From Cypionkella psychrotolerans (GTDB lineage Bacteria > Pseudomonadota > Alphaproteobacteria > Rhodobacterales > Rhodobacteraceae): a stretch of 64,000 bases of DNA. Position numbers and translations under genes: made by a program. The stretch covers positions 168,093 through 232,092 of the forward strand of contig NZ_LGIC01000090.1 in assembly GCF_001294535.1 (NCBI RefSeq), in the 5' to 3' direction. The notes under the pieces were generated by a model. The model ran no database searches. It was not told the origin of the DNA and saw only the letters and a program-made list of their open reading frames with translations. This document shows positions 8,193 through 16,911 of the stretch, piece by piece; the stretch's first letter is position 1, and every line of letters begins with the position of its first letter.

Positions 8193-9764
8193 ATGGGCAA
8201 ATCGGCACTATGCCAGCTTGGGCAGTATCTCCGTCGTTTTATGGTTTTGGCAACGCTCAGCGTTGTCGCGGCCTGCTCCGGCCCGCAAGAGTCCAAAGCC
8301 GCGCCCTATGCCGCTTATGTGATGGACGCGCGCACGGGTGAGACGCTGTATTCCGAAAATGCCGACACCCGACTGCATCCGGCCTCGCTGACCAAAATGA
8401 TGACGCTCTACATCACGTTTTCCGAGATTGAGGCGGGCAATGTCTCGCTGGATACCATGATCACCGTGTCCAAAAACGCCGCCGCACAGCCGCCCTCGCG
8501 TTTGGGACTGAAGGCCGGGCAGAAGATCCAACTGCGCTACCTGATCCGCGCCGCAGCCGTGAAATCGGCCAATGACGCGGCTGCCGCGATTGGCGATTAT
8601 TTTGAGGGCACGCCGGAAAAATGGGGTGCGCGGATGACCCGCACCGCGAAACAGCTGGGGATGAAGAACTCCACCTTCAAGAATGCCAATGGCTTGACGG
8701 CGAAGGGGCATCTGTCCACCGCGCATGACATGTCGATCATGGGGCGGCATCTGTTCTACGATTATCCACAATATTACAACATCTTCTCGCGCCGCAGCAC
8801 CGATGCGGGCATGGCAACGGTGGCCAACACCAACCGCAAATTCCTTGATCAATACAAGGGCGCGGATGGCATCAAGACGGGTTACACCGGGCCCGCGGGC
8901 TTCAACCTGACCGCCTCGGCGGAACGGGATGGCGTGCGGATCATTGCCACCGTGTTCGGCGGCACCTCGACCCCAATGCGCAACGCCAAGATGACAGAAT
9001 TGCTTGATCTGGGCTTCCGCAAGGCCCAAAAAGGCAGCGGTTCGCAACAGCCGATTGCGCCGACCTACAGCGCCGATCAGGAATTGGTGGCGCAGGCGGA
9101 TACGGGTGCCGAGTCTGGAACCGAAATGGAAGAAGAAGGCGGCGGTGGTCCGGCCAAGACGATCAGGCTGGTGATGGCAGTGTCCAGCTCACCCCGCCCC
9201 AATGCGCGTCCGGTGCATGACCCTGTTGCTGTCGCCGCTGTCGAACAAGCAGGCAACGCGATGGCCGATGACATCGCGGGTGCCTTGGCCGAAGCCACCG
9301 CAGAACCTGCACCAGACTCGCTTGAAGCCCAAGCTGTCGAACTCGCCGCTGTTGAGGCCCCGGCAGAGCTGTCGATCAAAGCCACAGCAGCCAATCCACA
9401 ATCGGTGCAACTGGTTTCGGCCCCGGCCAAACCGAAGCACAAAGCCCCGATTTATGATGAGGCCCTTGTGGTGGCCCAAGCCGAAGAACCTGCCGCAGAG
9501 GAGGTGGTGACCAATGTCTCCACCTCGGGCGGCAAGGGTTACGGCATCAATATTGGCCGTTTCAACAGCTATGGCGAGGCGGATCGCATTTTGATGAAAA
9601 CCCTGCTGTCGGAAAACGCCACGCTAGGCGATGCCTTGCGCAAAGTGGTGCAGAAAAGCGGTGGCTTTGACGCCAACTTCCTCGGCCTCAGTCAGAAAGA
9701 GGCCGATCTGGCCTGTCGCCGTCTGCAAGCGCGTGGCGTGACCTGCTTCACGATGGGGTCCTAA
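8193..9764 (+). CDS. D-alanyl-D-alanine carboxypeptidase (peptidase S11) with SPOR domain
   Basis: A periplasmic low-molecular-weight penicillin-binding protein that trims the terminal D-Ala from peptidoglycan stem peptides. The 523 residues show an N-terminal export signal with a lipobox-like VVAACSG (Cys near 28), the catalytic SLTK (Ser65, Lys68), SAN (125-127) and KTG (228-230). A long Ala/Glu/Pro-rich linker (about 280-440) leads to a C-terminal SPOR domain (about 445-523), which binds denuded glycan at the septum, so a role in cell division is inferred. The next gene begins on the base after the stop codon. Confidence 0.93.
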   Translation: MGKSALCQLGQYLRRFMVLATLSVVAACSGPQESKAAPYAAYVMDARTGETLYSENADTRLHPASLTKMMTLYITFSEIEAGNVSLDTMITVSKNAAAQPPSRLGLKAGQKIQLRYLIRAAAVKSANDAAAAIGDYFEGTPEKWGARMTRTAKQLGMKNSTFKNANGLTAKGHLSTAHDMSIMGRHLFYDYPQYYNIFSRRSTDAGMATVANTNRKFLDQYKGADGIKTGYTGPAGFNLTASAERDGVRIIATVFGGTSTPMRNAKMTELLDLGFRKAQKGSGSQQPIAPTYSADQELVAQADTGAESGTEMEEEGGGGPAKTIRLVMAVSSSPRPNARPVHDPVAVAAVEQAGNAMADDIAGALAEATAEPAPDSLEAQAVELAAVEAPAELSIKATAANPQSVQLVSAPAKPKHKAPIYDEALVVAQAEEPAAEEVVTNVSTSGGKGYGINIGRFNSYGEADRILMKTLLSENATLGDALRKVVQKSGGFDANFLGLSQKEADLACRRLQARGVTCFTMGS

Positions 9765-10445
9765 TTGGATTTCGTGCTGCCGCCCGCCGCCGTGCCTTCG
9801 GTGGCGGTGGCAGGCAGTTCCGCACGCTTTGCGGTGCGGCGGATCTTCTGCGTCGGTCGCAACTATGCCGAACATGCCCGCGAGATGGGCCATGACCCCA
9901 GTGCCGAGCCGCCGTTTTTCTTCACCAAACCCGGTGATGCGGTGGTTGATTCGGGTGCCGCACTCCCCTACCCCACCGCCACCGCCGATCTGCATCATGA
10001 AGCGGAGCTGGTGGTCGCCTTAGGCGCAACTGGCAGCTTTGTGACCGAGGATCAGGCTTTGGCACTGATCTGGGGTTACGCTGCGGGCAACGATCTGACT
10101 CGCCGCGATCTGCAAGCCGAAGCGAAAGCTGCGCGCAGGCCATGGGATATGGCGAAGGGGTTTGACAACTCGGCGGTGGTCGGGGCTTTGCGGCCCGCGG
10201 ATCAAGGCGCGCCTGCGGGCCGTATCCGTTGTCTGGTCGATGGCCGTATCACCCAAGACGCCGATCTGGCCGAGATGATCTGGCCCGTGGCGGGTATCAT
10301 CGCGCATCTGTCGCGGCTGGTGGCCCTACAACCCGGCGATCTGATCTTCACCGGCACCCCTGCCGGAGTGGGCCCCATCGTGCCCGGACAGACCTGCGAT
10401 GTGCAGATTGACGGACTGGAGCCTGCAAGCGTCACCCTGCTATAA
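9765..10445 (+). CDS. Fumarylacetoacetate hydrolase family protein
   Basis: A 226-residue FAH-fold enzyme, a family of metal-dependent C-C hydrolases, decarboxylases and isomerases. It has IFCVGRNYAEHAREMG, the metal-binding HHEAELVVALG (Glu ligands), the GYAAGNDLTRRDLQ block and the C-terminal LIFTGTPAGVGP, all standard for the family. The best relatives by pattern are YcgM/FAHD1-like acylpyruvate hydrolases or oxaloacetate decarboxylases; the exact substrate is not determinable. The TTG start follows directly after the carboxypeptidase stop, so it is co-transcribed although no functional link is obvious. Confidence 0.9.
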   Translation: MDFVLPPAAVPSVAVAGSSARFAVRRIFCVGRNYAEHAREMGHDPSAEPPFFFTKPGDAVVDSGAALPYPTATADLHHEAELVVALGATGSFVTEDQALALIWGYAAGNDLTRRDLQAEAKAARRPWDMAKGFDNSAVVGALRPADQGAPAGRIRCLVDGRITQDADLAEMIWPVAGIIAHLSRLVALQPGDLIFTGTPAGVGPIVPGQTCDVQIDGLEPASVTLL

Positions 10446-10461
10446 CCCGCTAAAACTTATC

Positions 10462-10525
10462 TAAAATTGTCATCCTCTGTGCCTAAATATTCCACGGGGG
10501 TTCGGGGGTGTGAAACCCCCGGCGC
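10462..10525. repeat. Post-stop extragenic repeat with GTGAA-loop hairpin, copy 2
   Basis: It has the same architecture as the copy at 5782: the 14-nt box GTCATCCTCTGTGC at 10469-10482, an AAATAT(C/T)CCACGGGG stretch, then a 7-bp hairpin 10503-10509/10515-10521 closed by GTGAA. The stem bases differ from copy 1 but pairing is kept. It sits between the convergent FAH and Sua5/TsaC genes. Confidence 0.75.
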
Positions 10526-10551
10526 GGCTGATGCAAGCAGACAACGCTCTA

Positions 10552-11499
10552 TCACCCACGCGGGGCCGCAGCCCTGCGCAAACGATCATTGATCGCGCGA
10601 CCAAGGCCATGTTCGGGAATCGGCGCAATCGCGATGGTTTGACCGGGTAGCGCCAGCCGATCTGCCTCGCGCAGCAGATGAAACAGGTTCGCCGCAGCCT
10701 CGATCAGATCACCGCTGACCGACAAGTTCAGATCCGCCTGCCCCGCGCCAAACCCCAACCGCACCTCGCCCGGCAAAGCGCTTTCCGCATTCAACCGCAC
10801 CGCAGCCCCCGGCGCGTAATGCGAGGCCAACTGACCCGGTGCATTGGGTTTTTGCGCATTGCCGCCCGTGGCAAGCGGCCCCAGCATCGCTTCCAAAGCC
10901 TCGGTCGCGATACCACCAGGACGCAAAAGCGCGGGTTCTCCGACCAGCCCGAGGATGGTGGATTCCACCCCAACCGCACAAACGCCGCCATCCAGCACCG
11001 CGTCAATCCGGCCCGACAGCCCTTCCAAAACATGCGAGGCCCGTGTGGGCGAAACCCGGCCCGACGGGTTCGCCGAGGGTGCGGCCAAAGGTCCGCCAAA
11101 CGCGCGCAGCAAGACTTGCGCCACCGGATGCGCGGGCACCCGGATGGCGACGCTATCAAGCTCTGCCGTCACCAGCGGCGACAGGCCTGCGTCAGCCCGC
11201 AGCGGCAAAACCAGCGTCAGTGGGCCGGGCCAGAACGCGGCGGCCACGGCTTCGGCGCGGGCATCAAAGATTGCAAACGCCGAAGCTGCCGCCAGATCGG
11301 GCACATGCACGATCAAAGGGTTGAACCTTGGCCGTCCCTTGGCATCGAAAATCCGGGCCACCGCCAGATCCGAGCGCGCATCGCCGCCCAGCCCGTAAAC
11401 TGTCTCGGTCGGGAAGGAGACAAGCCCCTGCGCGCTCAGGATCTGAGCAGCACGGGTCAGGCCCTCGGGCGTGGCGGTAAGGGTTTCTGTTTCGTTCAT
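10552..11499 (-). CDS. L-threonylcarbamoyladenylate synthase (Sua5/TsaC type)
   Basis: Makes threonylcarbamoyl-AMP from threonine, bicarbonate and ATP, the first step of the t6A modification of ANN-decoding tRNAs. The N-terminal YrdC domain (about 5-205) shows GLVSFPTETVYGLGGDA, KGRPRFNPLIVHV, and LAAPSANPSGRVSPT. The C-terminal ~100 residues form a Sua5-type domain, giving 315 residues and making it the long Sua5 form and not the short TsaC. The ATG at 11499 starts the conserved part; an upstream ATG at 11550 would add 17 unlikely residues. tsaB, acting later in the same pathway, is at 39046. Confidence 0.93.
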   Translation of the reverse strand: MNETETLTATPEGLTRAAQILSAQGLVSFPTETVYGLGGDARSDLAVARIFDAKGRPRFNPLIVHVPDLAAASAFAIFDARAEAVAAAFWPGPLTLVLPLRADAGLSPLVTAELDSVAIRVPAHPVAQVLLRAFGGPLAAPSANPSGRVSPTRASHVLEGLSGRIDAVLDGGVCAVGVESTILGLVGEPALLRPGGIATEALEAMLGPLATGGNAQKPNAPGQLASHYAPGAAVRLNAESALPGEVRLGFGAGQADLNLSVSGDLIEAAANLFHLLREADRLALPGQTIAIAPIPEHGLGRAINDRLRRAAAPRG

Positions 11500-11627
11500 C
11501 TTTTGTGACGTAGCGTAGGACTTGATGCCCAGAGTGGCAGGAATAACCATAGCAAGAGTGTCCCTTTACGCCCGATCCTTGCCCTTGCCAAGCCGCCTGC
11601 CCCATACTGCCTGCCCCGGAGTTCGCC

Positions 11628-13325
11628 ATGCCCTACCGCGCCCCGCTGTCTGAATTTACCTTTCTGCTGGATGTGGTCGGATTTGCCGAGGTTTCCGCGA
11701 CGGAGCGCTTTGCGGAGGCAAGCGCCGACACCGTCGCCGCAATCTTGGCCGAGGCCGGCAAGCTGTGCGAAACCACCCTCGCACCGCTGAACCGCGCGGG
11801 CGACAAAAACCCGGCAAGGTTGGAAAATGGCGTCGTACGCACCTCTCCGGGCTTTGCCGAAGGCTACCGCGCGATTGCCACGGGCGGTTGGATCGGCATG
11901 GGGGCCAGCCCGGAATATGGTGGCATGGGGCTGCCGATCTCGGTTGCCACCTGCGTCAATGATATGATGGGCTCGGCTTGTCTTGCGTTGCAGTTGAACC
12001 CGCTGATGACCCAAGGCCAGATTGAGGCGCTGGAACATCACGCCTCGGATGCCTTGAAAACCCTCTATATCCCTAAGCTCGTGTCGGGGGAATGGTGCGG
12101 CACGATGAACCTGACTGAACCGCAGGCGGGATCAGACGTGGGCGCAGTGCGAACGAAAGCGGAAGATCGCGGCGATGGCACTTATGCAATCACCGGCCAG
12201 AAGGTTTATATTACTTGGGGCGATAACGATTTCTCCGGCAACGTCTGCCATCTAGTGCTGGCGCGGCTGCCGGATGGGCCAGAGGGCACCAAGGGCATCA
12301 GCCTGTTCATGGTGCCAAAGCTGATCCCGGATGCAGATGGCAACCCCGGCAAACGCAACGATCTGAAGGTGGTCAGTCTGGAACATAAGCTGGGCCTACA
12401 CGGCTCGCCCACCGCTTTGATGCAGTATGATGCTGCGCAGGGCTGGCTGGTGGGAGAACCCCACAAAGGCATGGCCGCAATGTTCACCATGATGAACAAC
12501 GCGCGGTTGGGCGTGGGAATGCAGGGGGTCGCCGTGGCCGAAGCGGCGTTTCAGCAGGCTTTGGCTTATGCAATGGAACGCAAGCAGGGCAAGACGCCGC
12601 TGGGGACCGGTGCGATCATCGACCATGCAGATGTGCGTCGGATGCTGGCGCAGATGAAGGCCGAGGTGTTCAGTGCCCGCGCGATTGGCCTCGCCTGTGC
12701 GGTGGCGATTGATATGGCACGCGCCACGGGCTCGGTTGAATGGCAGGCGCGGGCGGCTTTACTCACCCCTATCGCCAAAGCTTACGGCACCGACATTGGC
12801 TGCGAGGTGGCGCATCTCGGCGTGCAAGTGCATGGCGGCATGGGGTTCATTGAGGAAACCGGCGCGGCACAGTTCTCCCGCGATGTCCGGGTGACGGCGA
12901 TTTACGAAGGCACCAACGGGATACAGGCGATGGATCTGGTGGGGCGCAAGATGATGGACAATGGCGAGGCTGCCTATCGGCTGTTTGACGAGGTGCAGGT
13001 GGTGGCGGAAAGCGCGCGTGTGGCGCATCCCGATCTGGCAGGCGCGGTTTGGACGGCCACCGAAGCCTTGCGTGAAGCAACCGAAGCGCTTAATCTGATG
13101 TCACCGAATGATCGCTTTGCGGGCGCGGTGCCCTATCTGCGCGCCTTTGCGCGGGTGTTGGGCAGCCATTTCCACTTGAAAGGCGCGCTGGCCGATCCGG
13201 CACGGCTGAGCTTGGCGCAGTTTGCCATCAAACGGCTGCTGCCGGACTATGCGCCGTTGTTGGCGCAGGTGCGGGAAGGTGCGGCGGGGCTATATGCGCT
13301 GACGCCAGAGGCTTTGAGCGCGTGA
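11628..13325 (+). CDS. Large acyl-CoA dehydrogenase with extra C-terminal domain (DmdC-like family)
   Basis: An FAD enzyme that oxidises acyl-CoA to enoyl-CoA and passes electrons to ETF. At 565 residues it belongs to the long subfamily with an additional C-terminal helical domain, which includes 3-methylmercaptopropionyl-CoA dehydrogenase DmdC. Landmarks are [25 protein letters not shown], the KLGLHGSPT region, and HGGMGFIEETGAAQFSRD followed by AIYEGTNGIQAMDL, a standard C-terminal signature. The start has GGAG at good spacing. The next gene overlaps by 4 nt. A paralogue lies at 51989. The substrate is not known. Confidence 0.92.
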   Translation: MPYRAPLSEFTFLLDVVGFAEVSATERFAEASADTVAAILAEAGKLCETTLAPLNRAGDKNPARLENGVVRTSPGFAEGYRAIATGGWIGMGASPEYGGMGLPISVATCVNDMMGSACLALQLNPLMTQGQIEALEHHASDALKTLYIPKLVSGEWCGTMNLTEPQAGSDVGAVRTKAEDRGDGTYAITGQKVYITWGDNDFSGNVCHLVLARLPDGPEGTKGISLFMVPKLIPDADGNPGKRNDLKVVSLEHKLGLHGSPTALMQYDAAQGWLVGEPHKGMAAMFTMMNNARLGVGMQGVAVAEAAFQQALAYAMERKQGKTPLGTGAIIDHADVRRMLAQMKAEVFSARAIGLACAVAIDMARATGSVEWQARAALLTPIAKAYGTDIGCEVAHLGVQVHGGMGFIEETGAAQFSRDVRVTAIYEGTNGIQAMDLVGRKMMDNGEAAYRLFDEVQVVAESARVAHPDLAGAVWTATEALREATEALNLMSPNDRFAGAVPYLRAFARVLGSHFHLKGALADPARLSLAQFAIKRLLPDYAPLLAQVREGAAGLYALTPEALSA

Positions 13326-14350
13326 GCAACGCTATTCATCACCCGTGGGATGCTCCGCCAGCCGAGGGCGAAGCGGTTGAAATTGCTCCAGATATCCTAT
13401 GGATGCGCCTGCCGCTACCGATGGCACTGGATCACGTCAATGTCTACGCTTTGGATGATGGTGACGGCTGGACCTTGGTGGATACCGGCATGTCCAGCCG
13501 CAAGACCAAGACGATTTGGGACAGGCTGATCACGGGGCCGCTGGCGGGCAAGCCGGTGCGGCGGCTGATTGTGACTCATCACCACCCCGACCATATCGGG
13601 CTTGCAGGGTGGTTTCAGGCGCAGGGGGTGGAATTGATCGCCACGCGCACGGCTTGGCTATATGCGCGGATGTTGGTGTTGGACGAACAACCAAAAGCCA
13701 CACCCGAGGCGCTGCTGTTCTACCAGCGCGCCGGGCTCAATGCCGCTATGCGTGCGCAAAAGGCCGAGGAGCGCCCGTTCAACTTCGCCGATGTGGTCGA
13801 GGCGATGCCGCAAGGCTTCACCCGCATTGCCGAGGGCGACATTCTGACCGCAGGCGGGCGGCGCTGGCTGGTGCGTCTGGGTCAGGGCCATGCGCCCGAC
13901 CACGCGACTTTGTGGAGCCTAGATGACCATCTGATCTTGGCCGGCGATCAGCTCCTGCCCGGTATCTCGGCCAATATCGGCGTCTACCCGACAGAACCCG
14001 ACGCGGACCCGCTAGGCGAATGGCTCGACAGCACGCGCGGCTTTGCGCCCCATGCGCGGTTGGATCATCTTGTGCTGCCGGGGCACAAACTGCCCTTCAC
14101 CGGCCTGCCGTTCCGGCTGATCCAGATGGCCGAAAACCACGAAAGCGCGCTCACCCGGTTGCTTTCCCACTTGGCCACCCCGCACACCGCCGCCCAGTGT
14201 TTCGTGCCACTGTTCAAGCGCGAGATCACCGGAAGCCAACACGGCCTCGCCCTTGTCGAGACGGTGGCGCATCTGAACTACCTCTTGAAGCGCGGCCATG
14301 TTTCGCGTTCTCTGGATGCTGAAGGGGCTTGGCATTGGCAGGCCCACTAA
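13322..14350 (+). CDS. MBL-fold metallohydrolase
   Basis: A 342-residue metallo-beta-lactamase-fold hydrolase. The metal site is recognisable in VTHHHPDHIGLAGW (HxHxDH), with later ligands in GQGHAPDH and ILAGDQLL, and a C-terminal winged-helix-like segment. The arrangement resembles the LACTB2/RNase Z-like hydrolase group, often esterases or thioesterases. The GTG start overlaps the acyl-CoA dehydrogenase stop by four bases, indicating translational coupling. Acyl-CoA thioester hydrolysis next to the dehydrogenase is a reasonable guess but not shown. Confidence 0.88.
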   Translation: MSNAIHHPWDAPPAEGEAVEIAPDILWMRLPLPMALDHVNVYALDDGDGWTLVDTGMSSRKTKTIWDRLITGPLAGKPVRRLIVTHHHPDHIGLAGWFQAQGVELIATRTAWLYARMLVLDEQPKATPEALLFYQRAGLNAAMRAQKAEERPFNFADVVEAMPQGFTRIAEGDILTAGGRRWLVRLGQGHAPDHATLWSLDDHLILAGDQLLPGISANIGVYPTEPDADPLGEWLDSTRGFAPHARLDHLVLPGHKLPFTGLPFRLIQMAENHESALTRLLSHLATPHTAAQCFVPLFKREITGSQHGLALVETVAHLNYLLKRGHVSRSLDAEGAWHWQAH

Positions 14351-14359
14351 GGAGCCGGA

Positions 14360-14860
14360 ATGCCGAAAGAACTTGATCCAGCCGCCGAAGCCGCTCTGAA
14401 CGCCGCTGTAGCCAAAGCCGCAGGCCTGCCGCGCTGTCATGCAATCCACGCCGATCCCGCGGCGCCTTTGACCGCCGAGCAACTGCCCCTGCCCGCTGCC
14501 TTGCAACGCCGCCCCTTGGCCGAGAAAAGCCCCGCTGAATGGGCCTATGAGCGGATCATCCTGTATATCCGCAACTTTGAAAGCCATCTTGACGCTCAGC
14601 AAGAGATCGCCATGGGCTTCACCGGATCACAAGCCGGCGTGCTGAAGATCGAGGGGCTTGGATTCTTTGAGCCCGATCTGCTGACCTTCTATGGCCGCGA
14701 TGAAGAGGGCATGAAAACCCAACTGATCCAGCATGTCAGCCAGCTTTCCGTCATGCTGCGCGCCGTGCCGAAATCGGCACCAGAATCCCCGCCGACCCGT
14801 ATCGGCTTTCGCCTTGCCACGGGCTGGATGGGCGGCGAGTCTGGCGATGCCTCGGCCTAA
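14360..14860 (+). CDS. Conserved hypothetical protein, DUF6173-like
   Basis: A 166-residue soluble protein with AAGG-type Shine-Dalgarno just before the ATG. The centre (about 55-110) carries a conserved-looking block: AEWAYERIILYIRNFE, AMGFTGSQAGVLKIEGLGF and DLLTFYGRDEEGMKTQLIQHVSQLSVML, which I associate with DUF6173 found in alphaproteobacteria; this assignment is from memory. No catalytic motif is evident. It starts nine nt after the metallohydrolase stop and so probably belongs to the same operon. Confidence 0.72.
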   Translation: MPKELDPAAEAALNAAVAKAAGLPRCHAIHADPAAPLTAEQLPLPAALQRRPLAEKSPAEWAYERIILYIRNFESHLDAQQEIAMGFTGSQAGVLKIEGLGFFEPDLLTFYGRDEEGMKTQLIQHVSQLSVMLRAVPKSAPESPPTRIGFRLATGWMGGESGDASA

Positions 14861-14957
14861 AGCGCGACATTTTCTGTGCACCGCAAACCGCTACGCCCCG
14901 TGACAGCCGGAACTGAATCAGCTATTGGCAAGGCAACAACTCTGAAAGGACGCTCAA

Positions 14958-15092
14958 ATGGCCGAACACAAACCGGGCAGCATGGATATTCGCGTGCAGG
15001 AAAAGACCTTTGACGGCTTTGTCCGCATGGCGACGTGGGGCGCGATCATCTCGGTCGGCATCCTGATCTTCATGGCACTCGCCAACGCCTGA
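14958..15092 (+). CDS. aa3-type cytochrome c oxidase subunit IV
   Basis: A 44-residue single-helix subunit of the inner-membrane aa3-type terminal oxidase. The sequence begins MAEHKPGSMDIRVQEKTF, the characteristic soluble head, followed by one hydrophobic helix (about 24-42). GAAAGGA lies seven nt before the ATG. The gene is not near the catalytic subunits in this window, as is usual in Rhodobacteraceae. The subunit is not needed for catalysis in characterised oxidases and its role is structural or unknown. Confidence 0.93.
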   Translation: MAEHKPGSMDIRVQEKTFDGFVRMATWGAIISVGILIFMALANA

Positions 15093-15115
15093 TCCTTTAA
15101 CGCCGGAACTGTAAT

Positions 15116-15733
15116 ATGAATTTCAAGGCCTTTGCCGTTCTGGCGCTTTTTGCGCTGTCTGCCTGTGCGGGCGACAACAAATGGGCGACAGATGCCCAGA
15201 TGGCGGCCCCCTCGGCGCATTATGTGGCAGAACCGCCACGCTCCATCACCCTGTTCACCGTGCAAAGCACCCGCAACGGCTCGGGCGCGCATTCTGGCCT
15301 GTTGATCAACGCCTCGGAACAGGTGATGTTTGACCCCGCAGGCACCTGGTATCACCCCTATCTGCCCGAGCGTGGCGACGTGCATTACGGCGTCACCCCC
15401 AAGATGGTCAGCTTCTACATCGACTATCACGCGCGTGAGACCTTCAACGTCATCGAGCAAACCGTGGTCGTCACCCCTGAAATCGCCGAACGGGTCAAGC
15501 AGCGCGCGGAGGCCTATGGCTCGGTGCCCAGCGCGCAATGTGCCCATTCGGTCTCGTCGATCCTGCACGGTGTTCCGGGATTTGAGGCGATCAGCGGCAC
15601 TTGGTATCCGAACAAGCTGATGAAAGAATTCGGCCAACTGCCGGGGGCTACGCGCAAGGTGATCACCGATGATGATGCCGATAACAACCATGGTGTGCTG
15701 ATGGTGCAGGCCGAACACGCCGTCACGCAGTAA
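15116..15733 (+). CDS. Lipoprotein, possible papain-like fold
   Basis: A 205-residue protein with signal peptide and lipobox (ALSAC, Cys near 17), so predicted to be lipid-anchored in the periplasm. The mature domain has SGAHSGLLINASEQVMFDPAG and later SAQCAHSVSSILHGVPGF. A His in a short beta-strand context followed by a Cys at the head of a helix recalls permuted NlpC/P60 or YiiX-like amidases; this is an inference from pattern only. It is 23 nt downstream of the cytochrome oxidase subunit gene and is followed by a strong hairpin terminator. Confidence 0.8.
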   Translation: MNFKAFAVLALFALSACAGDNKWATDAQMAAPSAHYVAEPPRSITLFTVQSTRNGSGAHSGLLINASEQVMFDPAGTWYHPYLPERGDVHYGVTPKMVSFYIDYHARETFNVIEQTVVVTPEIAERVKQRAEAYGSVPSAQCAHSVSSILHGVPGFEAISGTWYPNKLMKEFGQLPGATRKVITDDDADNNHGVLMVQAEHAVTQ

Positions 15734-15754
15734 GCTGCAAACCCACGAAGACTC

Positions 15755-15783
15755 AAAGCCGCGCTGACCTCAGCGCGGCTTTT
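15755..15783. terminator. Bidirectional hairpin terminator
   Basis: A 12-bp perfect stem (15755-15766 with 15771-15782) has a 4-nt loop and A3/T-rich flanks. It sits between the stops of the lipoprotein gene (+) and azlD (-), so it can serve both. Confidence 0.85.
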
Positions 15784-15793
15784 GTCATTGCTG

Positions 15794-16129
15794 TTACAGC
15801 AGAAACGGCAGCCCCAGCAGGGTGACCACACCGGCCAAGGCGGCGATGATCATCTGCCGCGTAGCCAGCCCCACAACCATCGTCACTACAGCGGCCAGCA
15901 GACGCGCCGCATCCGGTTCACCCCCCGTAGCAGGCGGCCACAGCACAGCAGGGGCCACCAGCGCAGGCAGCACCGCCACCGCCGTATAGCGCAAACTGCG
16001 CTGCAACCAGCCCGGCAAGACGCGATTGCCGAGCAGTCCGAGGAATGAGAATCGGATGGCATAGGTCGCAAGCCCCAGCACCACCACGACAATCCAGAAT
16101 TGGACTCTGTCAATATTCGGATCAATCAT
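15794..16129 (-). CDS. azlD: AzlD-family branched-chain amino acid export subunit
   Basis: A 111-residue membrane protein with about four hydrophobic helices, including WIVVVVLGLATYAIRFSF at the N-terminus and LPGWLQRSLRYTAVAVLPALV, typical of AzlD. AzlC and AzlD together form an exporter of branched-chain amino acids and analogues. The start overlaps the azlC stop by four bases, so the two are translationally coupled. It ends just before the shared terminator. Confidence 0.9.
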   Translation of the reverse strand: MIDPNIDRVQFWIVVVVLGLATYAIRFSFLGLLGNRVLPGWLQRSLRYTAVAVLPALVAPAVLWPPATGGEPDAARLLAAVVTMVVGLATRQMIIAALAGVVTLLGLPFLL

Positions 16130-16830
16130 GTTGCGGCCTTCTCGCGCCAGTATTCAAACCCCGCCCCCGCCGCCATGCCGATGGTGGACCCCACCAGCAA
16201 CCCAGTGCCATAGGGCAAAAATGTCAAAACCAGCGTCAACACCACCGAAAGCCCCGCCGCCAGCGCATGCGGCCAAGAGCGGATCATCGGTGCTGTCATC
16301 GCCAGAAACGCAATCGGCACCGCGAAATCCAGCGCATATTCCGGCGGAATCGCTCGCCCCGCCAAAGCCCCGGCCACGGTTGATCCCATCCACAGCGGCA
16401 GAACCGGCGTCACCGCACCAAAAAAATACGCAGTCTTTTCCGGCAGTGTCATGCTGGGCCGCTTGTCATATTCCGCGACCGACAAAGCAAAACTCTGATC
16501 GACCAGCAGATAGGCCATCACCGCCCGCACCCCCAACGGGGCCGCCCCCACATGCGGCGCAAGCGTCACCGAATACATCAGCATCCGCAGATTGACCGCC
16601 AAGGATGTCGCCAAAATCACCAGCAGTGGCGCTTGATCCTGCAACAGATGCAGCGCTGCAAATTGCGACGCCCCGGCGAACACACTCACCGAAAACGCCA
16701 CGATTTCATAGAGTTGCAACCCGGCCTCAGAGGCCAGCAGGCCAAACAGCATCGCAAACGGCACGATCACCACGGCAAAGGGCAGCGCTGCGCGCACACC
16801 GCGCAGATAGCTTTCACGAGAGGCAGACAT
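16126..16830 (-). CDS. azlC: AzlC-family branched-chain amino acid exporter
   Basis: A 234-residue inner-membrane permease. The start at 16830 follows GAGG and begins MSASRESYLRGVRAALPF; the frame is open 60 codons further, but those lie under the mobA promoter side and are not AzlC-like. Family features are VVIVPFAMLFGLLASEAGL, FSVSVFAGASQFAAL, and LMYSVTLAPHVG. It forms the exporter with AzlD. It is divergent from mobA with 81 nt between the starts, where both promoters must lie. Confidence 0.92.
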   Translation of the reverse strand: MSASRESYLRGVRAALPFAVVIVPFAMLFGLLASEAGLQLYEIVAFSVSVFAGASQFAALHLLQDQAPLLVILATSLAVNLRMLMYSVTLAPHVGAAPLGVRAVMAYLLVDQSFALSVAEYDKRPSMTLPEKTAYFFGAVTPVLPLWMGSTVAGALAGRAIPPEYALDFAVPIAFLAMTAPMIRSWPHALAAGLSVVLTLVLTFLPYGTGLLVGSTIGMAAGAGFEYWREKAAT

Positions 16831-16911
16831 AGAACCTCGGCAGCTTGGGGCGGCTTTACGCCGGATGCAGAACGGCTTAGGCCTTTGCACAAGCAATTTG
16901 AAGGGGCCAAG

